The notes below the pieces were generated by a model. The model saw nothing but the letters and a program-made list of their open reading frames with translations, did no database searches and was not told the origin of the DNA. Below, piece by piece: positions 1 to 10,600 of a stretch of DNA of 64,000 nucleotides. Positions within the stretch are counted from its first letter, which is position 1, and every line of letters begins with the position of its first letter. The translations under genes were made by a program, and so were the position numbers. The DNA comes from Clavaria fumosa (Eukaryota > Basidiomycota > Agaricomycetes > Agaricales > Clavariaceae): the NCBI GenBank assembly GCA_951802425.1, contig OX637805.1:1550001-1614000 (forward strand), read 5' to 3'.

Positions 1-2208
1 GAACGATGTGCGGGTCTCAGCCTCTGGGAAGACCTGTACTGGTGCATCCTCCTCCACCATCTCTCCATAGTCTGGCCTCCGTGAGAGTGCATCCGCTTTC
101 GTGTTTGACTTCCCAGTACGGTACTTGATCTCGAAGTCAAAGCACTGGAGCTCTCCAACCCAACGGACCTGCCTCGGTTTCAACTTCTGGGGCTTCCGGA
201 AGTACTGGAGGTTAGCATGGTCCGTCCAGATTTCAATAGTCTCTTCCACCCCAATCAGGTAAGCCCGCCACTCGCGTAGTGCCCGGATTACAGCCAGGAA
301 CTCCTTGTCGTACACATTGTAATTCTTCTCAGCTGCAGTGAGGGCTTTGGAGATGTAGTCTACAACTCTCCAAGTCCCATCCACCTGCTGCTGTGAGAGA
401 ACTCCTCCAGTCGCCAAGTTGCTCGCATCTGTTTCTACCTTCCATCTCCCTTTGTCTTGTGGTAGAGCCAAGACCGGGGCTGATACTAGTGCCAGGCAGA
501 GATCTTGGAAGGCTGCTTCCTCCTCCTCCTCCCATCTCCACGGGACTTTCCCTGTCAGCCGGAAGAGTGGTTTTGCCCGGGCAGAGAGATTTGGGATGTG
601 CCGGCGGAGGTAGTTCAGCATCCCGTTGAATCTTTGTACCTCTTTCACATTTTTCGGTCTGGGCCAGTTACGGATCGCCGCGCCTTTAGCTGGGTCATGC
701 TCTAGACGGTTGTGGGAGATCTTCATCCCCAGGAAGAAAACCTCACTCTTCTCGAACTCGCACTTGCTGAGTCTGAGACACAGGCCATTCTCCCCAAACT
801 TCTTCAAGACCCGATCCATCCAATACCGATGTGTAGCCAAATCCTCTGCAAACACTATAACATCATCGACATAGGCTCGGACATGCCCCCCTGCAATCTC
901 TTCTCTCAACACATGGTTCATGAAGCGCTGGAAGGTTGCAGGCGCATTCTGCAGCCCAAACCACATAACTGCCAGTTCGAAGAGTCCACGGGGCGTTAGG
1001 AAAGCACAGCGGTGCTGATGTTCTGGCCAGACCTGCATCGATGGGAAACCTCCCTTCGCATCAATCTTGGAATAGATGGTCACCCCCTTTAACACATCCA
1101 CAGTGTCTCGTATGAGGGGGAGGGGGTACTTGTCTTTGATTAGATACGAGTTCAGCCTAGAGTAATCGATAATCGGCCGCAGCTTGTCCTTCTCACGTTT
1201 GAAGAAGAAGGGGCTCGCGTACGGGGACTTCGAAGGTCGGATTCGTCCAGAAGCTAGCTGCTCATCCACCCAGCGATTCATTTCCACCATCTCTTCTCGC
1301 GTCAGAGAGTATAGCTTAGAGGAGAGGTGTCCAGGGTCTGTTTTAAACTCGATTTTGATATCAAAGTCAGGGCAGGAGCGGGGGAGCTCATCCCACTTTG
1401 CTTCACTAAAAACCAAAGGGTAGCGGCTGGGCCAATCAGGGGTAGGGCCAGTGTTGGGAAAACGGGTGTCCGGGATACTGGCCGAGGCCAGGGTACTTGC
1501 TTTTGGTGGACCTGAGGGTCGAACAGGGGACCGGTGGCTGTGTGGGGAGGAGGCACAGGAGTTGGGGCAGCGGGTGAGCCTTACTTCAGCTTTCACCCAG
1601 TCAATCTCTGGATTATGACGCTTTAGCCAATCATGCCCAAGGATCGCCGTGTGGGACTGAGTCTTCCCTAGCAGGAAGTGGATCCGCTCCTGGTGGTCGC
1701 CAACCGTCACAAGCAGCTCCATCCCATACCGGATCTTACCATCTCTGTTCTGTGTTCCATCCACATTATACATGGTGATTGGATTCAGCAAGGGAGATGG
1801 TTCCAATCCCACTTTTTTCGCCCACTCCAAGTCCATAAAGCAGTTGGTGCAGCCTGAGTCGACAAGGGCTTTCGTAGTTGCCCCTTTGCCAGTGCTGAGA
1901 GCCTCCAGGTGCACCTGGATGGAGAGCTCTTGGGGCATACGCAATAGGGTGTCCTTCAGCACCTCTGCAAGGTGCTTTGTTGGCTCCACTTGGCTGCTAG
2001 TCCCCTTTTCTCTTTTCGGTATTTCACTTTTAGCGGTTTCCGTTTCCGCTTTGTCCTTCACCTCAGCCCCAATCTGGGTGTGTCTCCGCTGCAAGATAGT
2101 GTATTTTGGGATACTAGCTGCGGGTACAGGGACGGGAGGGGGGCTGGGATATCTACTCCTGAGACTCCAGTTCGGACTCACTGGGCCTCGTCTCCAAAAT
2201 CCGGCTCT
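1..2208 (-). CDS. Element A pol: aspartic protease, reverse transcriptase, RNase H (partial)
   Basis: Pol polyprotein of a Ty3/gypsy element, open from 2208 to the window edge (736 codons). In order: retropepsin with catalytic ALVDSGCTN near 1850-1870 and the flap-side ILGHDW near 1625; reverse transcriptase with the LRPIIDYSRLN block near 1150-1190 and catalytic YVDDVIVF near 853-876; RNase H with VETDASN near 420-440 and a conserved SNTKADALSRRPDYG end near 70-110. The frame is -1 relative to gag and overlaps its last codons, so it is probably made by ribosomal frameshifting. Integrase and chromodomain should follow outside the window. I checked every codon of the frame and found no stop. 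Confidence 0.9.
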
Positions 2209-3182
2209 TCAACAGGAGCCCTCTTCTCTCTCTCGAGCAAATCCAGGCGGTCTCGGAGCAGTGCAATCTCGTTCTCATAGTCCTCTGCACTACGTGCCTG
2301 GCTTTCCACGGTGCGGATCTGCGGCCTCAGGATCTGCGGACGTGTGTCCTGGAGCTGGCAATCTCTCACCATGTGACCAGCTTGGCCACATCGGAAGCAG
2401 GTGCGCAACACTCCAGGGGCACGGGCACGATCCACCACCATGGCATCACCGGCATTGGTGGGACGCAGCATGGTGGGAGGGGCAGGGGTGCGGGCCAGAG
2501 GCTGGGCCAGGAAGGGACGGGGGGCTGGGGCGAAGCGGGTTTGTTGAGGGAGGGGGCGGCTGGTTGCAGGCAGAGCAGGACGCACAGAGTTCTGTTGTGC
2601 GATGACTCCATCGAGGCGATGCTGCTGAGCGTCTAGCTTTTCGGCAAGTGCCTTCCACTGCACATAGGTCTCTGGCATTGGCGAAACACCATAGACCTTT
2701 CCTACTAGCCTCCTGCTCAGATTCGACTCCAGCCAATGGACCAGGATGTCCGAATTGGCCACTTCTGTCATCCCTGCTCTTCGGAACATTGTTTCGAACT
2801 TTGCGAAGAACTCAGGTGCCGTCATGACACCTTGTTTCAACTTCGCAATATCTGCGAGGGCAGTCGCACGGTCGTTCGGGTCATCGAACGCTCGCTTCAT
2901 CTCTTCCACAAATTCTGCCCAGGTTCCAACCTCATTGTTACCCAGGATTTCCTCTCCCTTCACATTTGCCCATTCTGCGGCAAACCCCTCGCCAGTAATT
3001 TTGCTGAGGGTGTAGAGGACCTTTGCCAGGTCCGTGGCATAGATTATCGGATTCGCCATAAACAGGAGGCGGAGCGACCGGAGGAATGTACAGAAATTTC
3101 TTTTTTGCCCATCGAATGGGGCGACGACTAAATCCAGCCTCGTGGCATGGACTTCAGGCGGGGCGACGTGGTCAGCCATCAC
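2178..3182 (-). CDS. Element A gag (capsid-nucleocapsid) protein
   Basis: A 334-residue gag protein that forms the particle of the retrotransposon. The capsid-like part has the usual retrotransposon gag blocks (WANVKGEEIL, WAEFVEEMKRAFDD, FFAKFETMFRRAG). A CCHC zinc knuckle, CFRCGQAGHMVRDC, lies at about residues 265-280. A short charged heptad-like segment (YENEIALLRDRLDLLEREKR) lies near the C terminus. The start is the double Met at 3182. The frame ends in TGA at 2178-2180 and overlaps pol in the -1 frame. There are no internal stops. Confidence 0.9.
   Translation of the reverse strand: MMADHVAPPEVHATRLDLVVAPFDGQKRNFCTFLRSLRLLFMANPIIYATDLAKVLYTLSKITGEGFAAEWANVKGEEILGNNEVGTWAEFVEEMKRAFDDPNDRATALADIAKLKQGVMTAPEFFAKFETMFRRAGMTEVANSDILVHWLESNLSRRLVGKVYGVSPMPETYVQWKALAEKLDAQQHRLDGVIAQQNSVRPALPATSRPLPQQTRFAPAPRPFLAQPLARTPAPPTMLRPTNAGDAMVVDRARAPGVLRTCFRCGQAGHMVRDCQLQDTRPQILRPQIRTVESQARSAEDYENEIALLRDRLDLLEREKRAPVEEPDFGDEAQ
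2196..2202 (-). other. Candidate -1 ribosomal frameshift heptamer, element A
   Basis: On the minus strand the gag codons CCG GAT TTT GGA contain G GAT TTT in gag phase, six codons before the gag stop and inside the 31-nt gag/pol overlap. GGAUUUU is a known -1 slippery heptamer in RNA viruses. A slip here would feed straight into the open pol frame. I did not fold the downstream RNA. Confidence 0.55.
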
Positions 3183-3821
3183 AGGCCCTGGTGGTGGTGA
3201 TGGGGTTTCGGGGACGTCGGTAACAGGGGAATCGGGGGGGAGCTGGGCTCGACCCGGTCTCGGACGCAGACGCTGTAAATAGAATTCCGGGCCTTGGGCA
3301 CTCAGGATTTCTTCGATCTCTTAGCAGTCCTGTCCTCTCAGGCTGCTCTCTATGTATCTAGGTACTTATAGAACTCTTATTCTATAAAACTTGTTGCTAG
3401 CGTGGGGCCCAAATGGTGTCCCAGGTGGTCACTCCACAACTCCTAGTGAGTTGCCCGTGTGCCCTTCTGACAATGGTCACAGAGCAAGGGCCCTGTCCAC
3501 TGGACCAGGAAACTACAGAAAAACTATGTATAGGGCCTTTCCGTGCCCTGTACACTACACGATTCACTGGTACGTAGCTGTAAAGCAAAGTTCCGGGCCT
3601 TTGGCACTCGGTGTCTCTTGGGGAGGGTCACAGTAGACTTCCTCTGGGTCTGGTCACGTGTATCTACACACAGTAAAAATTTCACACGGTTCTGTTGCAC
3701 ACCGTGGGCAGGGTAAAGAGAAAGAGGATGAGGGGGATAAGCTGTCACAGAGTGTGACAGTTTGAGATAGGGGTCCAGGCTAGCCGGGTTAGGACACGGG
3801 GCTAGGGCAGACAGGGGTTGA
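3183..3821 (-). other. Element A 5' leader between LTR and gag
   Basis: Untranslated leader of 639 nt. Immediately inside the LTR the element strand reads TCAACCCCTGTCTGCCC, which does not begin with the TGG of a usual tRNA primer-binding site. Priming may therefore be unusual or the site degenerate. I see no convincing ORF on either strand. Confidence 0.5.
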
Positions 3822-4137
3822 TGTTAGTATTGTGTCAGACTTAGTCTCACGGTTCACACAACTTAACATAAGGTCGATGATGACGATACTAACATAAGGG
3901 GAAAAGGGTACAAGTAAGAAAGCGACGTAGTATATATAGCGAGCGGTTCGGGAGTTGCCGGCGTTCCCACGCTCGGACCCCGTGCGTCACGTGATGCGTC
4001 CAGGCCCGGGTCACGTGATTTTCCCATTATGTAAGCCACCACCCGTTCGGGTCACGTGACTCGTCCGCAAACTTCCTGCAACTCTTTTGCGATCCTTTCT
4101 TGGCCTTTCCAACCTGCTGATGTAAGCGATCCTGACA
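3822..4137 (-). repeat. 5' LTR of element A (316 bp)
   Basis: On the minus strand it begins TGTCAGGATCGC and ends AATACTAACA, giving TG...CA termini. It is related to the plus-strand LTR of element B at 25013 (shared TGT[C/T]AGGATCGCTTA start, CACGTGA-like repeats, GAGCGTGGGAA block, CCCCTTAT.TTAGTAT block) but clearly diverged. A and B are therefore different members of one family. Confidence 0.8.
3931..4058 (-). promoter_or_regulatory. LTR promoter: three CACGTG boxes upstream of a TATA box
   Basis: Palindromic CACGTG sites lie at 3988-3993, 4012-4017 and 4053-4058. A TATATATA stretch at 3931-3938 follows in the transcription direction of element A. CACGTG is the classical core bound by bHLH factors in fungi (Pho4/Cbf1 class). 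In the related LTR of element B the same positions read CACATGA/CACGTGA, suggesting decay of a shared regulatory module. Function is inferred from position only. Confidence 0.5.
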
Positions 4138-4711
4138 TGGACTCTGGCGAAAGGGGATAGTCACTTGGGTCCCCCTAGGAGCTCGTGAGGCTGTTCTTGA
4201 GTTTGAGCATGACCTCCCTGCTGCTGGACACCCTGGGCCCTGGAAGTTGAGAGCAGCACTAGTGAAGGGTTATTGGTGGCCGGACATGGTAAAAGATGCA
4301 GATCGGTATGCCCAAGGGTGTGAGACATGCCAGCAGACGAAGCCCGACCGTACCAAGCATGCTGCCCCACTGCACCCCCATCTGGTGCCCGATGGTCCCT
4401 GGTCGGTGATCTCATGGGACATAGTCGGTCCCCTCCCCCTCTCCCGTGGACATAATGCCATCCTTGTTATTGTTGACAAATTCACGAAATGGACACTGCT
4501 CGAAGTGATCGGGCTCGACCTCACAGGACTTGGAGTGGCCCGTCTCCTCCGGGATCAAGTGTTTCGTGACCATGGAGTCCCTCACAAAGTTGTGAGTGAC
4601 CAGGGGTCCCAGTTCATGTCCTGCTTCATGAAGGAGTTCTACTCCATGATCTGGGTAAAGGCAAATCCAAGTACTGCCTTTCATCCGCAGACTGATGGAC
4701 AGACGGAATGG
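4138..4711 (+). pseudogene. Element B integrase, N-terminal part
   Basis: Open from the junction with element A. It begins with the pre-integrase segment WRKGIVTWVPLGAREAVL, then the HHCC zinc-binding module (HDLPAAGHPG ... GCETCQQTK). Next comes the catalytic core with first Asp in SWDIVGPLP, second Asp in VVSDQGSQF, and the terminal HPQTDGQTE. Element D is inserted immediately after the codon for the final catalytic-core Glu. The gene therefore cannot be expressed intact. Confidence 0.85.
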
Positions 4712-5644
4712 TGTAGTAGGTATTATGTGTATTGGCTGCAACTGCTTGATTACAGTCAAGTTCTTCAGGGGGGGTCTGACCCAACACCTAAAACAGTGAG
4801 TGCAACCTTGGAGGGTGTGGAGGATGAGTTAAATGAGTTGATAAGACGAGAGTATACGATGTCCAAGGTGTCCGATAGATTCCGATATGAGTCCGATATC
4901 AGATCTGATGTCGAGCAAGAGAGTAGTCGAAGATACGAAGGACTGGCAACAACGAAGGCCAGCAGAACGATGTGTACGACGAAGGACGAGCCTAATGGAG
5001 CTCACGCAAGATGTGGGCAATGAGAATAAGCTGCTTTTTGTAGAGTCCGATACGTTCTTAAGTACATTTTTGTAATTACAAATGCTCCGGATTGTACCGG
5101 ATGATCCGGAGGTCATGGGGAATGGGGGAAGGTCATAGGTAAGATCATGTGGAGGTCATAGGTCATGGAAGAAATGGCATAGTACGTAGAAATGAAGAGT
5201 CCGAATTAATCAGTCATCTGGAATGCTGGTAGGAAAGAAGAGAAGGCATAATCGAGTATAGTACATAGTAGATAAAACACTTTTGAGTGTAGAAACGTTT
5301 ACAAATTCAGAGGAACACATGATATGAAATTTACAGCATTAAGGATGAAACAGGGGAGAGTACATGAAACATCGGTCACAAGGAGCGCTAAGCAGAGTAA
5401 AGTAATGAAATTGGAGTATATGGGCGCCATGGATCACCTGTGTAATGAGGAATTTAATTTAACGAGGGTCCAGTACCGGATAGTTATCGGATGAGTATCG
5501 GGCTTTACGGACGGTCATCGGAGGGCATCGGATGGTGTCGGATGGTGGTCGGTTCACGTTGGGTACAAGGCGGATGCGTGCTGAATTCTTCGGATGGTAG
5601 GTATCTGTCATGTTTCCGTGCTGGAGCCGTATATTATCCTTACA
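4712..5644 (-). repeat. 3' LTR of element D (933 bp)
   Basis: Reads TGTAGTAGG...CCTTACA on the plus strand. Compared by eye with the partner LTR at 13782-14714 it shows about 21 differences, of which about 20 are transitions and one is a G/T transversion. That suggests decay by cytosine deamination, as with CpG methylation or a RIP-like process. Confidence 0.9.
5477..5593. repeat. Helically phased CGG array in the D LTR
   Basis: CGG triplets on the plus strand start at 5477, 5488, 5499, 5508, 5512, 5519, 5529, 5539, 5550, 5571 and 5591. Apart from 5512 the steps are 9-11 bp or about twice that, close to one B-DNA turn. Most sit in TCGGATG-like words. The same array is in the other LTR at about 14547-14663, with one triplet lost to TGG. 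CGG is the core half-site of Zn(II)2Cys6 regulators, and this element encodes such a cysteine pattern. Confidence 0.75.
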
Positions 5645-5789
5645 TTCTCCCGGGGGCTGAAAATGCGACTGTCCTCAGTTGCAACCAAACGAGGACAAAC
5701 ATCGCTTGTTGATTGTGCGGCGCGTCGCGTGAGTCGCCTAAGTCCAAACACACTTGTTTTCTAACCAGCACTACGACCAAACCATCAAC

Positions 5790-7329
5790 ATGAATGACTT
5801 CGACGCTACAATTTTGCAAAACACGGTGCAGGCGATGGTAGAGGCACGAACTATGGCGCCAGGCGATTCGCTGCTGGAACAGGGGCAGGATGCGGAGTAC
5901 GCGGAGTGGGTGGAGACGTATGGGGGTGATGCGGTGCATAACCAGGTTTCTTATTTATCGTGTTTTACTGACACAGTTTTTCAGGATGATTTCCTTGCCG
6001 GTTACGTGGCCGCAATTGAGGAGGACGTGGATATCGATGAGGGGTTAGTCCTCATTGCCCGTAGGTTAAAAAAATGGCGCAAGTTACGTGGCGAGGAGTG
6101 GGCCACAGAGCGGGCCAAACGTCGTGAGGAGGCCGAGGCTGCAAGACGCACGGAGGAGGAGAGGGTTGCCGCGGAGAGGGCGACGGCAGAAGCAGAGGTG
6201 GCGGAGAGGCGGACCGAGGAGGCTAGGGCGGCAGAGAAGAGGGCGCGAGTTGCCCGTGCACGCCGGATCATCGACAGCGAGGACGAGGAGGGCGATGAGG
6301 CGACGGTGGCGGGGGTAGCAGCAGCAGCAACAGCAACAGCAGCAGCGGCGATGACAGCAGCGGAGCGGGTGGAGGAGGAACCGGCAGGCGTGGATGAATT
6401 GTCCGTGCCGCACATCGTCGAGATCAAGGCAGACGGGACGGTCAAGAACACGGAATCGGCCGTGGGTGCAGAGGAAACGTCGGGGAATGGTCATCGGACC
6501 GTTTGGGGGACCGACGGGGTAACTCCCATTGGTACAATCGAGGTGGGGTCCGTGGATGCAGCGGCTGGGGGGCACGGCGTGGTCATCAAAATGCCCGTGC
6601 TGGAGGCTCGAGTCGGGGGGCGGATGATGGCGACACCGGTGTGGGTGGAGATCACGAGGCGGAAGGCGGCGGAACGGGGGCGAGGCAGGAGGACCGGAGT
6701 GGGAGCGGCGGTGAGGTCTCGGGCTGCACGTCAGCCCGAAGATAAGGTAAGTTGTTAATTTATCTGATCAATTCTTAGCTGATTTATCCATAGGAGCACG
6801 AGCCGGGATGTGACGCTTGCATTCGGAAGGGACGCAAGTGTTACAGGTTGGAGGGGGTGGCATGCCGGTGGTGCAGGGTGTATAAGGTTTCGTGCAGCAT
6901 ATCAGCTGCTCGAGGTAAGTGGAAAATTCTTTGTTTCTGTGTATAAGAGAAAAACTGAAGGTTGGAATTTTTTAGGTGTGAAACCGGAGAAAGGAGCAGG
7001 GTCCGGAGACAAGGGTAAGTCGGAAGAACTGTCGGTCACGTATCGGCTAATGGCATGTAGCAGGTGCGGGGGTGGCGGAGGCGCCGGGCAGTAAGCGGCC
7101 GTGACGGGTGGTGGTACACATGCCGGTGCGCGACCAAACGACTACGGATGAGGATGGGGAGGACGAACTCGAGGCTGAGGAGAGCGTGGAGGTGGTAGAA
7201 GAGCCACCGGCAAAGCGGAGGAGGTCGGAGATGGGGCCGGGGCCGAGTCGGAAGGGGAAGGAGAGGGAGCCGGCATCGGGGTCCAAGGGCAGGGAGGCTC
7301 TTGGACGGGCGTTAACAATGATGGAGTGA
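5790..7329 (+). pseudogene. Antisense spliced accessory gene of element D: coiled coil plus Zn2Cys6-like cluster
   Basis: A plus-strand gene inside minus-strand element D, between the 3' LTR and the end of pol. Exon 1 starts at ATG 5790 and runs to 6746. Introns 6747-6793, 6915-6975 and 7015-7063 all begin GTAAGT and end in AG, and the reading phase closes across all three. Exon 1 encodes about 319 residues including a long charged helix (Arg/Glu/Ala heptads, nt 6075-6270) and an acidic SEDEEGDE patch. Exon 2 holds CX2CX6CX7CX2CX6C (nt 6809-6895), the spacing of a fungal binuclear zinc cluster. The last exon is in frame but interrupted by one TGA at 7102-7104. Beyond it the frame continues to 7329 with acidic residues and a KRRR nuclear-signal-like stretch. 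It may be a DNA-binding regulator carried by the element. Homologous function is not known to me. Confidence 0.7.
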
Positions 7330-7420
7330 GGCTCCGATCAGGTGAAGGCGGGAGCAGAGCTGGTGAGGGCGGGTGTGGAGCTGCTCCGGGTGCTGCTCCT
7401 CGAGTAGCCGTCCACTCCTG

Positions 7421-7468
7421 TAAATAATAATATATATATATATATATTTTATATATATATATTTTTTT
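7421..7468. repeat. AT dinucleotide repeat and A/T-rich tract
   Basis: Pure TA/AT run of about 40 bp between the antisense gene and the end of pol, followed by a 20-nt T run at about 7578-7597. These convergent 3' ends probably hold the polyadenylation signals of both the antisense gene and pol. Confidence 0.7.
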
Positions 7469-7657
7469 GTATATGTTGGAATATGTGTCAGAAATGTGAC
7501 GGACAGTGAACGAAAAGTAAGGGAACTCAAGAATTGGAGATTGAAAATGCTGTGTGGAAGATTTGGACTTGTCCGATTTTTTTTTTTTTTTTTTTTTGGG
7601 GGTAGTTGGAATCAGCGAATGAAGGATGGATAATAAGTTAGAATAAGTAAAAGGCGT

Positions 7658-10600
7658 TCAATGGTTTGTCCGTAGCTTTCGGACTGTTCTAGGACGGTGC
7701 AGAGGTGTGTCGGATGTATTGGATTCGTCGGCAGTGTGGTCGGAATTGTCAGATTGTGCATCAGGGTCAACGAAACGCTCTGCGTGTGTGACGGGTTCGT
7801 CATTATCTTGTTCAACATTGGGGCTGATATCGGATGCTTCACGGTGAGGTTTGGGTGGGGAGTCATTTGTGTGGTCTTCCAGGGGCTCGATAATTGAGGT
7901 GACCGGAATCGATGTCTGCGTTCGAGGATAGTAGGGAATGATTCGAAAAGCGGCATATCTGATTTTCAAAACCGATCCATCTAGTTCCAATAAAATGTAT
8001 GCGCCATGTGGAGATCGGCGGACAACGATCATGGGTCCGAAAAATCGAGGCTTGGTCTTCCGGTTCAGTTCCATTTCGATGGCTGAATTTCGAATAAGAA
8101 CAAGCGATCCGGGTTCGAAGTCGAAGTCGAAGATGGCGTTCCGGTGGGCATCGATAAATTGCTTAATGGATTGCTTTCGGGCGTAGAGAACCTTGTCGGA
8201 GATCAGTGCGAGGTCTTCCTCTCGTTTCTGCAGTTGACGGGCGCGAAGTGCGATAAGTTCCGGCGTTGTCATCAGGGCGTCGGCAGTGGGAATCATGTAT
8301 GTAGCCTCAGCTATATCAAATGGGAGAAGAGGCTCGACTCCGTGAGCAATGTAGAAGGGGGAGAAACCAGTGGAACATTGGATGGTGACTTGTTCGGCCC
8401 ATATTACAGACGGAAGAGCATCGGGCCATTTCGATTCGTCGCCGTTTGCCGATTTGATGAGTGATTCGCGGACGGAGCGGTGAGTGCGTTCGATGACACC
8501 ATTGGCACGAGAGTTGTATCCGGATATGCGGATGTTGTGTATTCCGTACCGTGCTTGCAGTAGGTCGAGGGCTTTGACAAACGGTGCCCCATTGTCGGTG
8601 ATAATTTCTTCAACAGCTCCCCATCGGCAGAGGATATCTTTGAATATGAATGATCCGATGAGTCAGGCAGTTTCGTTTCGGAGCGGTCTGGCTTCTGGGT
8701 AAGCGGAAAGTGAGCATCAGGCGTGAACGAGGAGTCGGAATCCGCGGGCTCTGGGTAAAAACATGGTGTCAATATGGACACGTCGAAAAAGCGCAGCGGG
8801 GGTAGCGACAGTTGGAGGGATGAATATCTTGCGAATTTGTCGTGTTTGGCACTGGTGGCATGTTTGTACAAACCACTTCACATCCTGGTCTAGCATCGGC
8901 CACCAGAATCGGGTCAGAAGGTGTGAGCGAATAACGTAAACTCCCTTATGTCCCAGTGAATCGTGTGCTTCCGTTATAAGAGCGAGTCGTTTGTCGTCTG
9001 GAGGAACGATTTGATGATGTCCGTTGGGTTGGCAGCGCCAGAGTTTGTCGTTGAGTATAAAGAAATCGGATGTGGATCGGACCAAATGTCGGAATTCCGT
9101 AGCATCCATGTCCGATGATCGAATAGGGTTGCGGAGGAATGCTTCGATGTTGTGGAGGCGCTGCTGGTGTTTGATGGCCGCATCAGGTCGGGGAATAGTC
9201 GTGGTGGCGGGCTTGCTAGGAGGGGATTCGTTCAATTCCATCGAATTGAGTAGCATCGATCCTGTGTAAACGTTGAAGTAGGGGTAGGCGACTTGGGTTT
9301 GATTGGTGTCGGATAAATGGTGCGATTCCAATTTTCGGTTGATGAGCTCCGTGACGAATACGTAGCTCCAATCAATCCAATCTTCATGGTCGTCGGTTTC
9401 TGTGTCAATTTCATTATCTGCGGCTCGTCGACGGGACAATCCATCGGCTCCAGTATGCTTATCTGCGGGAATGTGAGTCAAATTGAAGTCGAAAAGTAGG
9501 ATGCCGGCAATCCATCTGTTCATCGCAGCGTTTGGTTGAATGTCGGGATTGTTGAGCATTCCTTTGATAAATTTTGCGTCCATTTCGACGGTGAATTTCA
9601 GGAGTCCGATGAGGTAAATGCAATATGATCGGAGTGCTCGGAACAGTCCGTATAATTCGATTTTAGCTTGCGAATATCGGGCTTCACGTTCATTCCAGGT
9701 GATCGATCCGAATCTTGAGGGGTATCGAATCCCATCTTCGCTGACTTGGAATAATGCAAAGCCGACAGCGATGTTGGAGGAATCAACGGCCATAATCACG
9801 GAATGTCCGGAACGGTAGTCGATAGGTCGGATGGCAGAACAGTTGAGAATGGCATGTTTCAGTCGATCCATCGAGTTTTGTTCTTCTTCTCCAAAGTTAA
9901 ATGGCACATCTTTTCAAGTCAGGTTGACAAGTGGACGGGCAAGTAGAGCATAATTCTTGATGAAGTGCCAGAGGAGTCCGCAAACGCCTAGAAATGATTG
10001 GACGTCAGTCAATGATTCACATGATGGCCAGTCACGGATCCGTTGGACATTTGATGAATCGGGTATACGGCCTTCGTAGGTACAGGTGTGTCTGGTGATG
10101 ATCGCTTCCGGTGCGCAGATCGTCGTCTTCTTTCCGTTAAACGTTCCTCCGACTTTCTTGACTCGTTGAAGTACCCAGTTGACGTTGTTTAGGTGTTCCC
10201 ACACAAATCGGCGGATCTGCGGATTTTCTGGAATGGTTTCGTAGGTGCTGTCGGGTAGTTCATATCGGGTCTCGGGGCCTTTGATGGCTACGTCGTCTAT
10301 GAAGGGGATGGTGATGTGAGGAATTTCATCCTGTAAAATATGAGTGATGTCCCTATGCATTATCTGAGTCGCGTTGGTGTATCCCATCGGCACGCAAGTC
10401 AACCACTTTGCTCCGAGGGGGGTTTGAAATGTAGTAAGGTCTCGGCTTCGTTCGTCGAGGGAGTGTTGATCGAAGGAAACAAAAAGGTCGAGGGATCCAT
10501 AACAACCACGTCTAGTGAATGATTCCGCAAAAACTTCCATGATTGGAGGGACGGCGGAGTCTCCGATCGTGACTTTGTTGAGAGGCTGAAGGTTGTGGAC

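Larger units (their letters stand above)
1..4137 (-). mobile_element. Element A: Ty3/gypsy LTR retrotransposon, 5' part
   Basis: Minus-strand LTR retrotransposon whose 3' end lies beyond the left edge. In element order it shows a 5' LTR (4137 down to 3822), a 639-nt leader, gag (3182-2178) and pol (2208-1) as far as RNase H. The LTR terminus at 4137 abuts directly on an in-frame codon of the element B integrase at 4138, as expected for an insertion into B. The 5 bases at 4138-4142 (tggac) are the predicted target duplication, whose partner would be left of the window. Gag and the visible pol have no internal stops, unlike elements C and D, so this may be the youngest copy here. Confidence 0.85.

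Noticed and set aside
1772..2605. 277-codon plus-strand ORF
   Set aside because: Exactly antisense to the clear gag/pol of element A; no domain, composition follows the other strand.
4138..4142. Inversion as the explanation for opposite halves of the A/B family around 4137
   Set aside because: The break falls exactly at an LTR terminus and the A and B LTRs are different subfamilies, so nested insertion is simpler. It remains testable by the left flank.
4887..5116. Short ORFs on both strands inside the D LTRs
   Set aside because: Present in both LTRs without conserved protein features; LTRs are normally non-coding.
6002..6575. Minus-strand ORFs rich in Ser/Ala and Cys opposite the D accessory gene
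   Set aside because: Shadows of the repetitive charged helix in exon 1 of the plus-strand gene.
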